Below the pieces are notes generated by a model. That model ran no database searches. It had not been told where the DNA came from and saw only the letters and a program-made list of their open reading frames with translations. The translations under genes and the position numbers were made by a program. Shown here one piece after another: positions 17,166 through 26,883 of a stretch of DNA of 64,000 nt. Each line of letters begins with the position of its first letter. Positions within the stretch are counted from its first letter, which is position 1. This DNA is from JBHHUI01 sp965248775. Its GTDB lineage: Bacteria; Chloroflexota; Anaerolineae; Anaerolineales; JBHHUI01. Location of the stretch: positions 1,364,001 to 1,428,000 of the forward strand of contig OZ252150.1 of assembly GCA_965248775.1 (NCBI GenBank), read 5' to 3'.

Positions 17166-18157
17166 GCAGAACGATTTTTGCGATGTTCCTGCAATGCCAA
17201 TCGAGTGCGACCGAGAACAAGATCCTCTGCAGCAGCGAGTGTCGAATTCTCGATCGTCGCTCCGGCTGCCGCAGCATGACCGCCACCGCCGAATGAGGTT
17301 GCTATAGTGGAAACATCCAAGCCATCCATAGAGCGCCAACTGATCTTGATGTCGCCATTCGGTCGTTCGATAAGGATCACTGCAACTTCGATATCGCGAA
17401 CAGTCCGCAATAAATTTGTTACGTCAGCATCGCCGAGACCGGCATAGCCTGCCCGCTTTTTTGCTCCCAAAGACAGGCGTGTCCAGATCATGCCATCTTC
17501 TCTTTGAAGAGCCCCGAAAGATTCGCCCCATAATCGAATAGCTTCGAAGGAGCGTTGGTTAAGCGATTTTTTGTAAATTGCCGTCAGATCTGCTCCCGCT
17601 TCCATCAAGGTTTGCGCAGCTTGTAATGTTCTGGTTGATGTACTGGAAGTGCTGAAGCCTATGGTGTCTGAAACGATACCAGTGAGGAGGCATTCTGCGA
17701 CTTGGATACTGATCTCTAGCCCAATTGCAGGAATGAGTTCCGTTAGAATCTCGGCTGCTGCTGAGGCCTGCGGAGAAATAATATCCAAATCCGCGAAGTT
17801 TGTATTGCTGATATGGTGATCGATGTTGACGTGAAACACGGAGGAGATTACAGAATCTTTTTTGCTTGTGCGATCCAAACTGGCAGCGTCGACACTGATG
17901 GCGAGATCGACAGATGCAGGAAATCGATCTGTTAATTCTTGTACTCCCGGAAGGAAACTATAGGAATCCGGAACTTGATCAACGCACACAATGGAGACTT
18001 GATGGCCTGCTCCCCGAAGAGCCCAAAATAGTCCCAGCAACGAACCGATCGCATCGCCATCCGGGTTGACATGTGTGAGGATACCCACATGGCTAGCGTT
18101 TGCGAGCAGGTATTTTAGTCTTTCAACTTCAGCGGTCTGAACCACTGGTGTTGTCAT
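17162..18157 (-). CDS. nrnA: DHH-family bifunctional oligoribonuclease/pAp phosphatase
   Basis: 331 residues from the ATG at 18157 (an ATG at 18184 is possible). DHH motifs: HVNPDGDAIGSLLGL at ~20-34, a motif II-like acidic site VDLAISVDAAS, and DHH itself in NIDHHISNTNFAD. The DHHA1 end carries the substrate-binding GGGGHAAAAGATI. NrnA-type enzymes degrade nanoRNA dinucleotides and 3'-phosphoadenosine 5'-phosphate in the cytoplasm. Position between rbfA (29-nt overlap) and truB (4-nt overlap) matches many Firmicutes and Chloroflexota genomes. Confidence 0.92.
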   Translation of the reverse strand: MTTPVVQTAEVERLKYLLANASHVGILTHVNPDGDAIGSLLGLFWALRGAGHQVSIVCVDQVPDSYSFLPGVQELTDRFPASVDLAISVDAASLDRTSKKDSVISSVFHVNIDHHISNTNFADLDIISPQASAAAEILTELIPAIGLEISIQVAECLLTGIVSDTIGFSTSSTSTRTLQAAQTLMEAGADLTAIYKKSLNQRSFEAIRLWGESFGALQREDGMIWTRLSLGAKKRAGYAGLGDADVTNLLRTVRDIEVAVILIERPNGDIKISWRSMDGLDVSTIATSFGGGGHAAAAGATIENSTLAAAEDLVLGRTRLALQEHRKNRSA

Positions 18158-18530
18158 CGTTTGGTGGTAAGGTGGGCTGTCCAAGCGAGTCGATCAACTC
18201 TTCAATGCGAGCCGCACGTTCTGGGACGTAATCCCAATGAAATAGTAGCTGTGGAATATGGCGCAGCTGCACGCGTGCCGCCAATTCGGAGCGAAAAAAG
18301 CCCCTGGCATTTTCAAGGGCTTTTAAGACATCTTCCTTCTGATCAGTGCTCCCGTCTATAGTGCATATCCAGACATTAGCAAATTCGAGTTCGCGATCGA
18401 CTTTTACATCAGTAACTGTCACAAGTTCCAAGCGTGGGTCCGCAGCGTCGCGTTGGATGAGGAGAGCCAGCTCGGTAAGCAAGCGTTGCGCAACGCGTCG
18501 AGGACGCTTTCCGGCCGGATTACGAGACAA
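18129..18530 (-). CDS. rbfA: Ribosome-binding factor A
   Basis: 133 residues. It binds the 30S subunit for late 16S rRNA maturation. The KH-like fold is recognisable from RVAQRLLTELALLIQRDAADPRLELVTVTDVKVDRELEFANVWICTI and the later ENARGFFRSELAARVQLRHIPQLLFHWD, both typical. It starts directly after the infB stop (zero gap), so translational coupling is likely. Confidence 0.95.
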   Translation of the reverse strand: MSRNPAGKRPRRVAQRLLTELALLIQRDAADPRLELVTVTDVKVDRELEFANVWICTIDGSTDQKEDVLKALENARGFFRSELAARVQLRHIPQLLFHWDYVPERAARIEELIDSLGQPTLPPNDDNTSGSDR

Positions 18531-20321
18531 CTAAGTCACCTGCTGTGAGATAAAACACTCGATGAGATCACCTTCATTGAAGCTGCCAAAGCCGTCAATG
18601 CCGATACCGCATTCAAAACCTTGGCGGACTTCCCGGACATCATCCTTGATGTGTTTCAAAGATGAGATGGCACCTTCGTGAAGTACTTTCCCATTACGCA
18701 GCACACGCGCTTTGCCATTCCGGCGAATTTCACCTTCTGAGATGAAGCAGCCTGCAATATTGCCACCAAGACGGGGAATTCTGAAGACTGCGCGGACCTG
18801 GGCTGTGCCTATTGTGACATCCTCGTATTCCGGATCAAGCATGCCCTGCAACGCTTTATCAATATCCTCAATTAAACGGTAGATCACATCGTAACGCCGA
18901 ATGGATATGCCTTCTTTTTCCGCAGCCCGGACGGCAGCCTGATCAGGATCGACGTTAAATCCGATCACGATTGCCCCCGATGCTGCAGCAAGCAAAATAT
19001 CGCCTTCAGTGACATTGCCAGTTGAGGTGTGTAGAAGCTTTGCTTTCAGATCGGCATCGCCCAGTTTCTCAAGAGATGTGACGATTGGCTCGAGGGATCC
19101 CTGGACATCGGCCTTGATGACAAGGTTCAGTTCTTTGGCCTCGCCTTTCTGAAATTTATCAAATACATCATCAAGGTTGACAGTCTCGCGTGGCCTGCGT
19201 GCCTGCTCTTTTTGAGCCGCCTTCCTCTTCGCTGCGATGCCGCGTGCTTCCTTGCCATTCGTCACGACGCGGAAAAGATCTCCAGCAATGGGAACTTCGG
19301 AAAGACCCAGAACTGAAACGGGTGTCGAGGGTGGGGCGCTTGTTATTTTGTTTCCTTGTTCGTTGAACATGGCTCGGATTCGCCCGCTGGCAGCACCAGC
19401 GACGATGGCATCGCCAGGGTTCAAACTGCCATTTTGTACGAGTAATGTGGCGACAATGCCACGAGACTTATCAATCTTTGCCTCGATTACGGTTCCAGCC
19501 GCGCTTGTTTCCGGGTTGGCGTGAATGTCCGTTTCATCCGCAACCAAGAGTACAGCCTCCATCAAATCATCCAGTCCGGTCTGCTCTGTTGCCGAGACTG
19601 GTACAACCATGGTGGTACCTTCCCACTCATCAGGCTGCAGCCCGATTTCACTCAACTGTCGTTTAACAAGATCTGGATTGGCGTTTGCCTTGTCCACTTT
19701 ATTCATGGCTACAAGGACTGGAACTTTTGCAGCTTTTGCGTGGGCTGCGGCCTCACGCGTCTGGGGCATGACGCCATCGTCGGCGGCGACAACAAGGATC
19801 GCTATATCTGTCGCTTGTGCTCCGCGCGCGCGCATTGCTGTGAATGCTTCATGTCCGGGTGTATCCAAAAAGGTGATTTTGCGACTGTTGTGTTCGATCT
19901 GGTAGGCACCGATATGTTGGGTAATGCCTCCGGCTTCGCCCTCTGCAATGGTTGTCTCCCGTATTGCATCCAGCAGGCTGGTTTTGCCATGGTCAACATG
20001 GCCCAGAATGGTTACAACCGGCGGGCGATTGACCAAGTCACTATCAGCCTCATTCGCGATAAAGCGGCGCCACTCGGGAACATCGCTATCATCTTCAGTA
20101 GCTTCATCTGCAATCGCCTCAGCCGCCTGCAATTCGACTCCCAATTCGGCGGCCACAATTGCAGCAGTATCGAAATCAATTTGTTGGTTGATATTCGCCA
20201 TGACGCCGTTCGTCATGAGCTTTTTAATTAAATCGATGGGGCTGGTTTCAATCAGATCCGCCAGCTCTCTCACCGTTACATAGGCCGGGATTTCAACTAC
20301 TCGGGTTCCATTTTCACTCAT
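18531..20321 (-). CDS. infB: Translation initiation factor IF-2 (short form)
   Basis: 596 residues from the ATG at 20321, chosen because GGAG lies 9 nt upstream; an ATG at 20336 inside ylxR is the alternative. It delivers initiator tRNA to the ribosome. The N-terminal IF2_N-like domain is VTVRELADLIETSPIDLIKKLM. G domain: G1 GHVDHGKT, G2 GGITQHIGAYQIE, G3 DTPGHEAFTAMRARGAQ, G4 NKVD. Domains III-IV follow to the end (GCFISEGEIRRNGKARVLRNGKV). The long variable N-terminal extension of many IF-2 proteins is missing, which gives a compact protein. Confidence 0.96.
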   Translation of the reverse strand: MSENGTRVVEIPAYVTVRELADLIETSPIDLIKKLMTNGVMANINQQIDFDTAAIVAAELGVELQAAEAIADEATEDDSDVPEWRRFIANEADSDLVNRPPVVTILGHVDHGKTSLLDAIRETTIAEGEAGGITQHIGAYQIEHNSRKITFLDTPGHEAFTAMRARGAQATDIAILVVAADDGVMPQTREAAAHAKAAKVPVLVAMNKVDKANANPDLVKRQLSEIGLQPDEWEGTTMVVPVSATEQTGLDDLMEAVLLVADETDIHANPETSAAGTVIEAKIDKSRGIVATLLVQNGSLNPGDAIVAGAASGRIRAMFNEQGNKITSAPPSTPVSVLGLSEVPIAGDLFRVVTNGKEARGIAAKRKAAQKEQARRPRETVNLDDVFDKFQKGEAKELNLVIKADVQGSLEPIVTSLEKLGDADLKAKLLHTSTGNVTEGDILLAAASGAIVIGFNVDPDQAAVRAAEKEGISIRRYDVIYRLIEDIDKALQGMLDPEYEDVTIGTAQVRAVFRIPRLGGNIAGCFISEGEIRRNGKARVLRNGKVLHEGAISSLKHIKDDVREVRQGFECGIGIDGFGSFNEGDLIECFISQQVT

Positions 20322-20325
20322 GCCG

Positions 20326-20643
20326 TCATTCTCCATCAAGGACAGCCGGGTTCAGCGCTGTCGCAAAGGTTGCGAGCCGATCAATTTCTGCAGTCGATAC
20401 TTCTGTTTTTAAGGCGCGTCCAATTAGCTGTGTTGTACTGAGGGCGCGTTGCCAGCAGTCCGAACGCTCGTGAAGATAAGCTCCCCGGCCGGGCTTCTTA
20501 CCAGTCGGGTCCACCAAGATACCAACTGGCGTGCGGACGATCCGGATCAGCGAGCGTTTATCTCCAACATCACGGCAGGCGATACATGTTCGCACAGCAA
20601 TTTTGGGTAGACGCTCTTTATGCTTTCGGTTCGATGCTGCCAT
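20326..20643 (-). CDS. ylxR: YlxR (DUF448) RNA-binding protein
   Basis: 105 residues. RTCIACRDVGDKRSLIRIVRTP near the N-terminus and PGRGAYLHERSDCWQRAL are the family signatures. YlxR proteins are small, basic, nucleic-acid-binding proteins encoded between nusA and infB; a regulatory role towards RNase P has been described in Bacillus. It begins 12 nt after the nusA stop and ends 5 nt before the preferred infB start. Confidence 0.93.
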   Translation of the reverse strand: MAASNRKHKERLPKIAVRTCIACRDVGDKRSLIRIVRTPVGILVDPTGKKPGRGAYLHERSDCWQRALSTTQLIGRALKTEVSTAEIDRLATFATALNPAVLDGE

Positions 20644-20654
20644 GCAATGCAGCC

Positions 20655-22565
20655 CTATTTTTCATCAATGTCATCCCAGACATCCTGGGATCGACTTGGC
20701 TTGTGCTGCCGAGTTGTGATGAATGCGCCCACTTCGTCATCGTACACAACAGTGCGCTTTTTCTTTTTCTTCTTCTTTTTCTTCTTTGCAGTGGCTAGCA
20801 TTTCCGCCTCTGCTGCAGCTTCCTTCGAAACCTCGGCTTCCAAGGCCAATTCAGCAGCGAGCAGATCCTCAGTTGATTGAGGTTGCAATTCTTGAGCCTC
20901 AACGACAGGCTCGAGTGTTTCGGCATCGGCAGGTAGCTCAGGCTCAACCTCAACTGCTTCCAGAGCCTCGTCGGCCGTTTCTTCGGTCTCAGCAATAGCT
21001 TCTTCTGGTGCTATCAATTCTTCCTCGCCGGCTACCTCTTCCGGTTCAACCTCTTCCACTACAGGTGCCAGATACTCCGTCTCTGTCAACCATGTTGCGA
21101 GATTTTCCATCACCTTGGGGCCAACACCTGACAAGCTAAGTATTCGGTCAGGAAACGCTTCTAAAGTTTCCCAGGTCTTCCCAGCAGTTTCATAGCCCGC
21201 TTCATTAAGTGTCTGCAAAAGACGGGGTGTGATGTAGGTGATTTCGGCCAGCGGATAATCATAGGAGGTTGGCGGGATGCCCTCTCGGATTTCCTCGAGT
21301 TTTGCAAGTTCAATCTGTCGTTTGGCAACTCGTTTTTCAAGCATGAAGCGTTCGTACTGATCGGCCAGGGATGTGAGCACTCTATATTCTTCCGGCATGA
21401 TGGGCTTGTCTGCAGCCTTCTTCGCAAGAGTGATCTCAGCCTGGGCCAGCTCTTCTTTAAAGCGCTCCTTAAGTTCGCTCAAATCTTCATCATTGAGATA
21501 GGCCGTAACACTATCGGCCGCTGCTTCGGTGAGGCTTTTAATGTCGATTCGCCAGCCGGTCAGTTTGGCAGCGAGGCGAGCATTCTGGCCTTCGCGTCCA
21601 ATTGCTAGCGAAAGCTGATCGTCAGGTACAAGGACCGTAGCGGTGCGGCCATCTTCTGTAGATTCATCCAGATAAACACCGCTGACCCGCGCCGGACTGA
21701 GTGCTTTTGCAATAAAAGCATCCTGATCGGGATTCCATTCAATAACATCAATTTTTTCGTCGTTTAACTCCCGCACGATCGATTGTATGCGCACACCGCG
21801 CATGCCAACACAAGCTCCCACCGGGTCCACCCCAGACTGTAAGGCAGCAACTGCGACTTTGGAGCGGTGACCTGGCTCACGAGCAATGGATTTGATTTCA
21901 ACAGCGCCGTTATAAATCTCAGGAACTTCCATTTCCAAGAGACGGCGGAGCATATTCCTGTGAGTGCGGGAGACAATAATTTGCGGCCCCTTCGCACTGC
22001 GTCGTACTTCGAGCACGTATGCCCGCACCTTGTCGTGGGCATGATAACGCTCACGGGCCATTTGCTGATTCCGCGGCATGATCGCCTCGGCGCGCCCCAA
22101 TCCCACCGTGACAGCTTGGGGCGTTACGTTTTGTACCGTCCCGTGAACAATGTCACCCTCTCGCTCAACGTATTCCTGGAATTGGCTTTCCCGTTCAGCC
22201 TCCCGGATTCTTTGCAGGATGACTTGTTTGGCAGTTTGTGCAGCAATGCGCCCAAAGCCCTCTGGTGTCGAATCGACTGAGACAAGATCGCCCAGCACAG
22301 CATCCGAACTTACTTCTTGCGCTTTATCGAGACGGACCTCTGTGCGTTCGTCCTGCACATCGTCAACGACTTCTTTTTCTGCGAAGACCATGACGCCGCC
22401 GGATTCGGGATCCACTTTGGCGGTGACGAGCTGAGCCGTGGAGGCATTAACAGATCGTCGGTAGGCTGATATTAATGCAGCCTCAAGCGCTTCGACAATA
22501 ACATCTTGCGACAGCTTGCTGCGTTCTGATATTTCATTAAAGGCTAGTGTAAACTCGCTTTTCAT
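20655..22565 (-). CDS. nusA: Transcription termination/antitermination factor NusA with a long acidic C-terminus and poly-Lys tract
   Basis: 636 residues from the ATG at 22565, which gives the standard start MKSEFTLAFNEISERSKLSQDVI; the open frame to 22652 has no domain. In order: N-terminal RNAP-binding domain, S1 domain (~125-195, VEREGDIVHGTVQNVTPQAVTVGLG), two KH domains (GACVGMRGVRIQSIVREL; SLAIGREGQNARLAAKL), then a helix-hairpin-helix region (RILSLSGVGPKVMENL). Residues ~500-590 are Glu/Pro-rich, followed by ten consecutive lysines and VVYDDEVGAFITTRQHKPSRSQD. The extra ~140 residues are not in E. coli NusA. It heads the operon, and rimP is not upstream. Confidence 0.94.
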   Translation of the reverse strand: MKSEFTLAFNEISERSKLSQDVIVEALEAALISAYRRSVNASTAQLVTAKVDPESGGVMVFAEKEVVDDVQDERTEVRLDKAQEVSSDAVLGDLVSVDSTPEGFGRIAAQTAKQVILQRIREAERESQFQEYVEREGDIVHGTVQNVTPQAVTVGLGRAEAIMPRNQQMARERYHAHDKVRAYVLEVRRSAKGPQIIVSRTHRNMLRRLLEMEVPEIYNGAVEIKSIAREPGHRSKVAVAALQSGVDPVGACVGMRGVRIQSIVRELNDEKIDVIEWNPDQDAFIAKALSPARVSGVYLDESTEDGRTATVLVPDDQLSLAIGREGQNARLAAKLTGWRIDIKSLTEAAADSVTAYLNDEDLSELKERFKEELAQAEITLAKKAADKPIMPEEYRVLTSLADQYERFMLEKRVAKRQIELAKLEEIREGIPPTSYDYPLAEITYITPRLLQTLNEAGYETAGKTWETLEAFPDRILSLSGVGPKVMENLATWLTETEYLAPVVEEVEPEEVAGEEELIAPEEAIAETEETADEALEAVEVEPELPADAETLEPVVEAQELQPQSTEDLLAAELALEAEVSKEAAAEAEMLATAKKKKKKKKKKRTVVYDDEVGAFITTRQHKPSRSQDVWDDIDEK

Positions 22566-22685
22566 TCTTGGGCCTATTCGTCGGGAACCGAACGATATTC
22601 TGTGGTGCTCCCTATAAAGCAGAAAAGTGGGGGATGCCCACTTCTCCGTCAAACGTCTTATAAAGTCCTACATGGTGCGTACGAG

Positions 22686-22714
22686 ATTATAACATGGCCG
22701 CTGCCTACCGTCCA
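22686..22714 (-). promoter_or_regulatory. Predicted promoter of the nusA-infB-ribF-folA operon
   Basis: On the minus strand -10 TATAAT (22686-22691) is perfect and -35 TGGACG (22709-22714) matches 4 of 6, spacer 17 bp. It gives a ~115-nt 5' leader before the nusA ATG. I see no obvious riboswitch in that leader. Confidence 0.5.
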
Positions 22715-22742
22715 GGAAATTCTTAAGATTCAAATCATGAAC

Positions 22743-24122
22743 TCAGCCTGCGGCTAAATTAGTTAAGAATCGAATGTGTGCCTCAATTCCATTGTAAAAC
22801 GATGGCAAGTGCATATGCTCGTTGGGTGCATGCACACTGTCGTTCGGTAATGCAAATCCCATCAGCACCGAATCGATCCCAAGAATATCTTGCATCATGC
22901 TAACGACAGGTACGCTACCACCTTCCAATCGGTAGATGGGCTCCACACCAAAAACTGAATGCAAAGCGGCGTGTGCAGATTTTAATGCACTTGAATCTCG
23001 GTCCACAAGCACTGGCCTGGCGCTAACGAGCTCCGAGAGTTGCCAGTTGACCGTCGGGGGCGCATTCTCATTCAGAAATGTCCGTAATTGCTCATGCACT
23101 TCGCTGGGGTCTTGGTGGGGGACAAGGCGCATTGATATCTTCGCCATGGCTTTGGCCGGCAGCACCGTTTTAGAACCTTCGCCAATGAAGCCTGCATAAA
23201 TACCATTAACATCAAGGGTAGGGCGCGCGCCAACACGCTCAGGTGTACTATAGCCGCTCTCTCCGTATAGCTGCGGGACGTTCCCGGCCATTTTCCGAAT
23301 CTGCTCATCTGAAAGTGGAAACTTCGTGAGAAGAGCACGTTCAGCATCATCCAATGATCGCACCTTGTCGTAATAGCCTGGCAGCAAAATACGACCTTCT
23401 GCGTCGTGCATGCCAGCGATCAGCTCGGCCATCACATGTGCAGGGTTTGCGACTGCACCTCCGAACACGCCAGAGTGAAGGTCAGTCTCGGGGCCATGTA
23501 CCCAGAGTTCGAAATATGCGATTCCGCGTAATCCATAAACAAGCGATGGCAACTGCGGCCCGAGCATGCCGGCATCTGGATTGAGAGAGATGTCTGCTAC
23601 GAGTAATTCTTGATTCTCCTGAATGAAAGCGGCCAGATTTGGTGAACCGACTTCTTCTTCTCCTTCCAGCAATACTTTTACGTTTACAGGGATGCCTCCG
23701 CCATGTCTGTTTAGCGCCGCCAGCCCTGTCAAAACTGCGACGACTTGGGATTTCATGTCCGAAGCCCCTCGGGCAAAGAATTCGTCACCACGAATGGCTG
23801 GCTCAAATGGTGGAGTATCCCATTCGTCAATTGGGTCTACTGGTTGGACATCGTAGTGCCCATATACCAGGACAGTTGGCTTTTCGCTCCCGGCATGTAA
23901 ATAGTCGGCATAAACCACTGGATGACCGGCTGTAGGAAGAAGGCGCGCATTCTCTAGGCCGATAGATTCCATATGCTGGCGAAGCCACTTTGCAGCACGC
24001 TCTATATCCGGAGCGTGTTCCGAAAGTGTGGAAATACTTGGTATAGATACCAGTTCCTGCAAGTTCTGCAGAATGCTGTCTTTGTTTGCGCCCACGTGTT
24101 CAATAGCGGATTCTGTATTCAT
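22743..24122 (-). CDS. M20-family dipeptidase/peptidase
   Basis: 459 residues. Metallopeptidase of the M20 family, cleaving dipeptides or related amide bonds. Metal and catalytic motifs: VLVYGHYDVQPVDPIDEWDTPPFEP (His, Asp) at ~84-108, ARGASDMKSQV with the bridging Asp, LLEGEEEVGSP with the general-base Glu-Glu pair, and a later LEGGSVPVVSMMQ and SVHAPNEHMHL with the last His ligand. The dimerisation domain lies around 205-320. No signal peptide, so it should be cytoplasmic. It stands alone, divergent from mutS. Confidence 0.92.
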   Translation of the reverse strand: MNTESAIEHVGANKDSILQNLQELVSIPSISTLSEHAPDIERAAKWLRQHMESIGLENARLLPTAGHPVVYADYLHAGSEKPTVLVYGHYDVQPVDPIDEWDTPPFEPAIRGDEFFARGASDMKSQVVAVLTGLAALNRHGGGIPVNVKVLLEGEEEVGSPNLAAFIQENQELLVADISLNPDAGMLGPQLPSLVYGLRGIAYFELWVHGPETDLHSGVFGGAVANPAHVMAELIAGMHDAEGRILLPGYYDKVRSLDDAERALLTKFPLSDEQIRKMAGNVPQLYGESGYSTPERVGARPTLDVNGIYAGFIGEGSKTVLPAKAMAKISMRLVPHQDPSEVHEQLRTFLNENAPPTVNWQLSELVSARPVLVDRDSSALKSAHAALHSVFGVEPIYRLEGGSVPVVSMMQDILGIDSVLMGFALPNDSVHAPNEHMHLPSFYNGIEAHIRFLTNLAAG

Positions 24123-24231
24123 GCTGTCTGCATTCCTAGAGTTGTGTAAAGAGCAACATTATAAATGTTGAAGTCACAAGCTCAAAATGCAATCAGTTGA
24201 CAGGTATTCGTTCCTCCTTAGAATCGATAAC

Positions 24232-26838
24232 ATGGCAAAGCACTCCAATGGTGTGACACCCATACGAAAACAATATCTTGATATCAAGCGAGAACATCCG
24301 GATGCGATCCTCTTCTTCCGTCTAGGGGATTTCTATGAAACCTTCGATGAGGATGCTGAGATCGCTGCCCGTGAACTGGATATTGTTCTGACCTCTCGGA
24401 ATATTGCCAAAGGCCAGCGAGTGCCGATGGCAGGGATTCCCCACCATGCTGCAGAAAACTATATAGCCCGGCTGATCGACAAGGGATATCACGTCGCTAT
24501 CTGTGATCAAATCGGTAGCGAGCCGGTGCGTGGGTTGGTGCCCCGCAAAGTCGTTCGGGTTGTTACCCCGGGCACCGTTGTCGAGGCGGCGTTGCTCGAG
24601 AGTAAGCGCAATAATTATCTGGCAGCCGTTGTTTTCGACGGGGAACGGGCCGGCTTTGCCTTTGTCGATGTGACAACCGGCGATTTTTCTGCTACACAAT
24701 TCGATTCGGCAGATGCCCATCAAGACGTTAAAAATGAAATCGAACGTCTTGTGCCCGCAGAAATTTTACTACCCGAATCTTCACCACCGCAGTTCCAAAT
24801 AAATGGCACTAACGCCACCGAACTACCTGATTGGCGATTTGAAGAATCAGGCGCGCGCGAAACACTCCAACAGCAGTTTGAAGTGAGTACATTAGCTGGT
24901 TTTGGGTTGGAAAAACGCTCCCTTGCGATACGAGCAGCTGGGGCAATTCTCCGCTATGTCCGAGATACAAAACCAGCTGCCCTGGAAATGTTGACTGGTG
25001 TCAGCACATACACTTTAAATGAATTTATGGTGCTGGATGGTAACACCCGACGCAACCTTGAGCTCGCACAGACGATGAGAGAAGGCCGGTTAAAGGGGTC
25101 TTTGCTCGATGTGTTGGATCGAACCGTAACGCCAATGGGCGGGCGGTTGCTGCGACGTTGGGTGAGCCAGCCCTTGCTCGATCCTGTCAGTATCAATACG
25201 CGCCTGGATGGAGTAGAAAAACTACACACGGACGGAATATTTTGTGCCAGTTTGCAAGAGCACCTCAAGGCGTTCAGCGATCTCGAGAGGTTGGTTAATC
25301 GTGTGCTGGGTGGCACGGCTACACCTCGTGATCTTGACGCAATCCGGGTATCGCTCGAGCAGACTCCAAAAGTCGTTAACACAATCCGCGAACAGCTTTT
25401 GGAAGGAAATGTAGGAGAAGCGAGGTTGAATTCGATTGCAGAAGCGCTTGACCCTTGCGCAGCTGAAACTACGATGCTCGCGAGTGCACTTGCTGCTTCC
25501 CCACCTGCAAACCTGGAGAAACCGGGTGTTATCCAACCCGGATGGTCTCCCGAGTTGGATGGAGTGATGGAAGCTTCCCGTGAAGCTCGAGAGTGGATTT
25601 CGGGTCTGGAACCGGCGGAGCGCAAGCGCACTGGGATAAAATCGCTCAAGGTTGGATACAACAAAGTCTTTGGCTACTATATCGAGGTCACGAAAACCAA
25701 TGCTACACTCGTGCCCGCGGACTATATTCGCAAGCAAACATTAGTCAACGCCGAGCGGTACATTACAGCGGATCTGAAAGAATACGAAACTCTGGTCCTC
25801 AATGCAGAAGAGGAGATTGTTTCGGTTGAGAAACGCATCTTCTCCGAGCTTTGTGCGCAGCTTGCGTCAAAATCGGAAAAAATGCTGAAGACTGCCAGAG
25901 CCATCGCTGAACTTGATGTCCTGGCCTCGCTGGCAGAAACGGCCGCTCAGAATCAGTTCGTTCGGCCTCAGGTTGTCGATGAGGATGTACTCGAAGTCAA
26001 AAATGGACGTCATCCTGTTGTCGAGCGAATGTTGCCAGGTGGTGATCGTTTTGTTCCAAATGATGTTGTCTTCGGGCCAGAAGAGCGTGTGCGCGTTCTG
26101 ACTGGTCCAAACATGTCTGGTAAATCGACTTATCTCCGACAAGCGGCAATCGTCGTTTTGATGGCCCAAATTGGAAGTTTCATTCCAGCTGAATCAGCTC
26201 GCATCGGGATCGTGGATCGCATCTTCACGCGTATTGGCGCGCAGGACGAAATCCACGCCGGACAGTCAACGTTCATGGTTGAAATGGTTGAGGCCGCGAA
26301 TATCCTGAATCATGCTACTCCGCGCAGTCTGCTCATATTGGATGAGATTGGCCGTGGAACAAGCACATACGACGGTCTTTCACTCGCCTGGGCGATGATC
26401 GAATTTATCCACAATCATCCACGCTTACAAGCCAAAACGCTCTTTGCGACTCATTATCACGAGTTGGTGGATTTGGCTGACCTTCTGCCGGGTGTCGAAA
26501 ATTACAATGTTGCAGTTTCGGAAGAAGGTGAAAATGTCGTATTTTTGCACGTCATCGAACAGGGCGGGGCGGACCGCTCCTATGGAATTCATGTCGCTCG
26601 ACTTGCGGGCTTGCCTAAACCCGTTGTGAAACGCGCCGAGGAAATATTGGAACGCCTTGAGGCCTCCGGTGGAAATGCCTCAGCATCAAATGATGATGCA
26701 GGCAAGCAATTGGCACTGTTCCCGACAAAAAATGTCTTCCTCGATGAACTACAAAGCCTCGACATCTCGACACTTTCACCACTTGAAGCACTAAATAAGT
26801 TGTACGAGTGGCAGCAAAAGTTTGACAACTCTTCCTGA
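24232..26838 (+). CDS. mutS: DNA mismatch repair protein MutS
   Basis: 868 residues from the ATG at 24232; an in-frame ATG at 24187 would add 15 residues with no family match. Domain I carries the mismatch-reading F-Y-E motif in FFRLGDFYETFDEDAE. The ATPase domain has Walker A TGPNMSGKSTYLRQAA, Walker B-like LLILDEIGRGTSTYDGLSLAWA and signature ATHYHELVDLADL, then the helix-turn-helix YGIHVARLAGLPKPVVKRAEEIL. Mismatch recognition and ATPase parts are all complete. No mutL is within the window. Confidence 0.97.
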   Translation: MAKHSNGVTPIRKQYLDIKREHPDAILFFRLGDFYETFDEDAEIAARELDIVLTSRNIAKGQRVPMAGIPHHAAENYIARLIDKGYHVAICDQIGSEPVRGLVPRKVVRVVTPGTVVEAALLESKRNNYLAAVVFDGERAGFAFVDVTTGDFSATQFDSADAHQDVKNEIERLVPAEILLPESSPPQFQINGTNATELPDWRFEESGARETLQQQFEVSTLAGFGLEKRSLAIRAAGAILRYVRDTKPAALEMLTGVSTYTLNEFMVLDGNTRRNLELAQTMREGRLKGSLLDVLDRTVTPMGGRLLRRWVSQPLLDPVSINTRLDGVEKLHTDGIFCASLQEHLKAFSDLERLVNRVLGGTATPRDLDAIRVSLEQTPKVVNTIREQLLEGNVGEARLNSIAEALDPCAAETTMLASALAASPPANLEKPGVIQPGWSPELDGVMEASREAREWISGLEPAERKRTGIKSLKVGYNKVFGYYIEVTKTNATLVPADYIRKQTLVNAERYITADLKEYETLVLNAEEEIVSVEKRIFSELCAQLASKSEKMLKTARAIAELDVLASLAETAAQNQFVRPQVVDEDVLEVKNGRHPVVERMLPGGDRFVPNDVVFGPEERVRVLTGPNMSGKSTYLRQAAIVVLMAQIGSFIPAESARIGIVDRIFTRIGAQDEIHAGQSTFMVEMVEAANILNHATPRSLLILDEIGRGTSTYDGLSLAWAMIEFIHNHPRLQAKTLFATHYHELVDLADLLPGVENYNVAVSEEGENVVFLHVIEQGGADRSYGIHVARLAGLPKPVVKRAEEILERLEASGGNASASNDDAGKQLALFPTKNVFLDELQSLDISTLSPLEALNKLYEWQQKFDNSS

Positions 26839-26883
26839 CTCTGGCAAAGACTATTCCTGGATGCTAAGCTCTCAGCTAGTGCC

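Noticed and set aside
16515..17279. 254-residue open frame on the plus strand
   Set aside because: It lies opposite truB and nrnA and shows no recognisable protein features.
17166..17339. 58-residue N-terminal extension for truB
   Set aside because: Cys/Arg/Ser-rich sequence inside nrnA; the GTG at 17165 gives the normal TruB start and a GTGA overlap.
19521..20231. 236-residue open frame on the plus strand
   Set aside because: It is antisense to infB, whose motifs are all intact; it has no domain of its own.
24954..25664. 236-residue open frame on the minus strand
   Set aside because: Antisense shadow of mutS.
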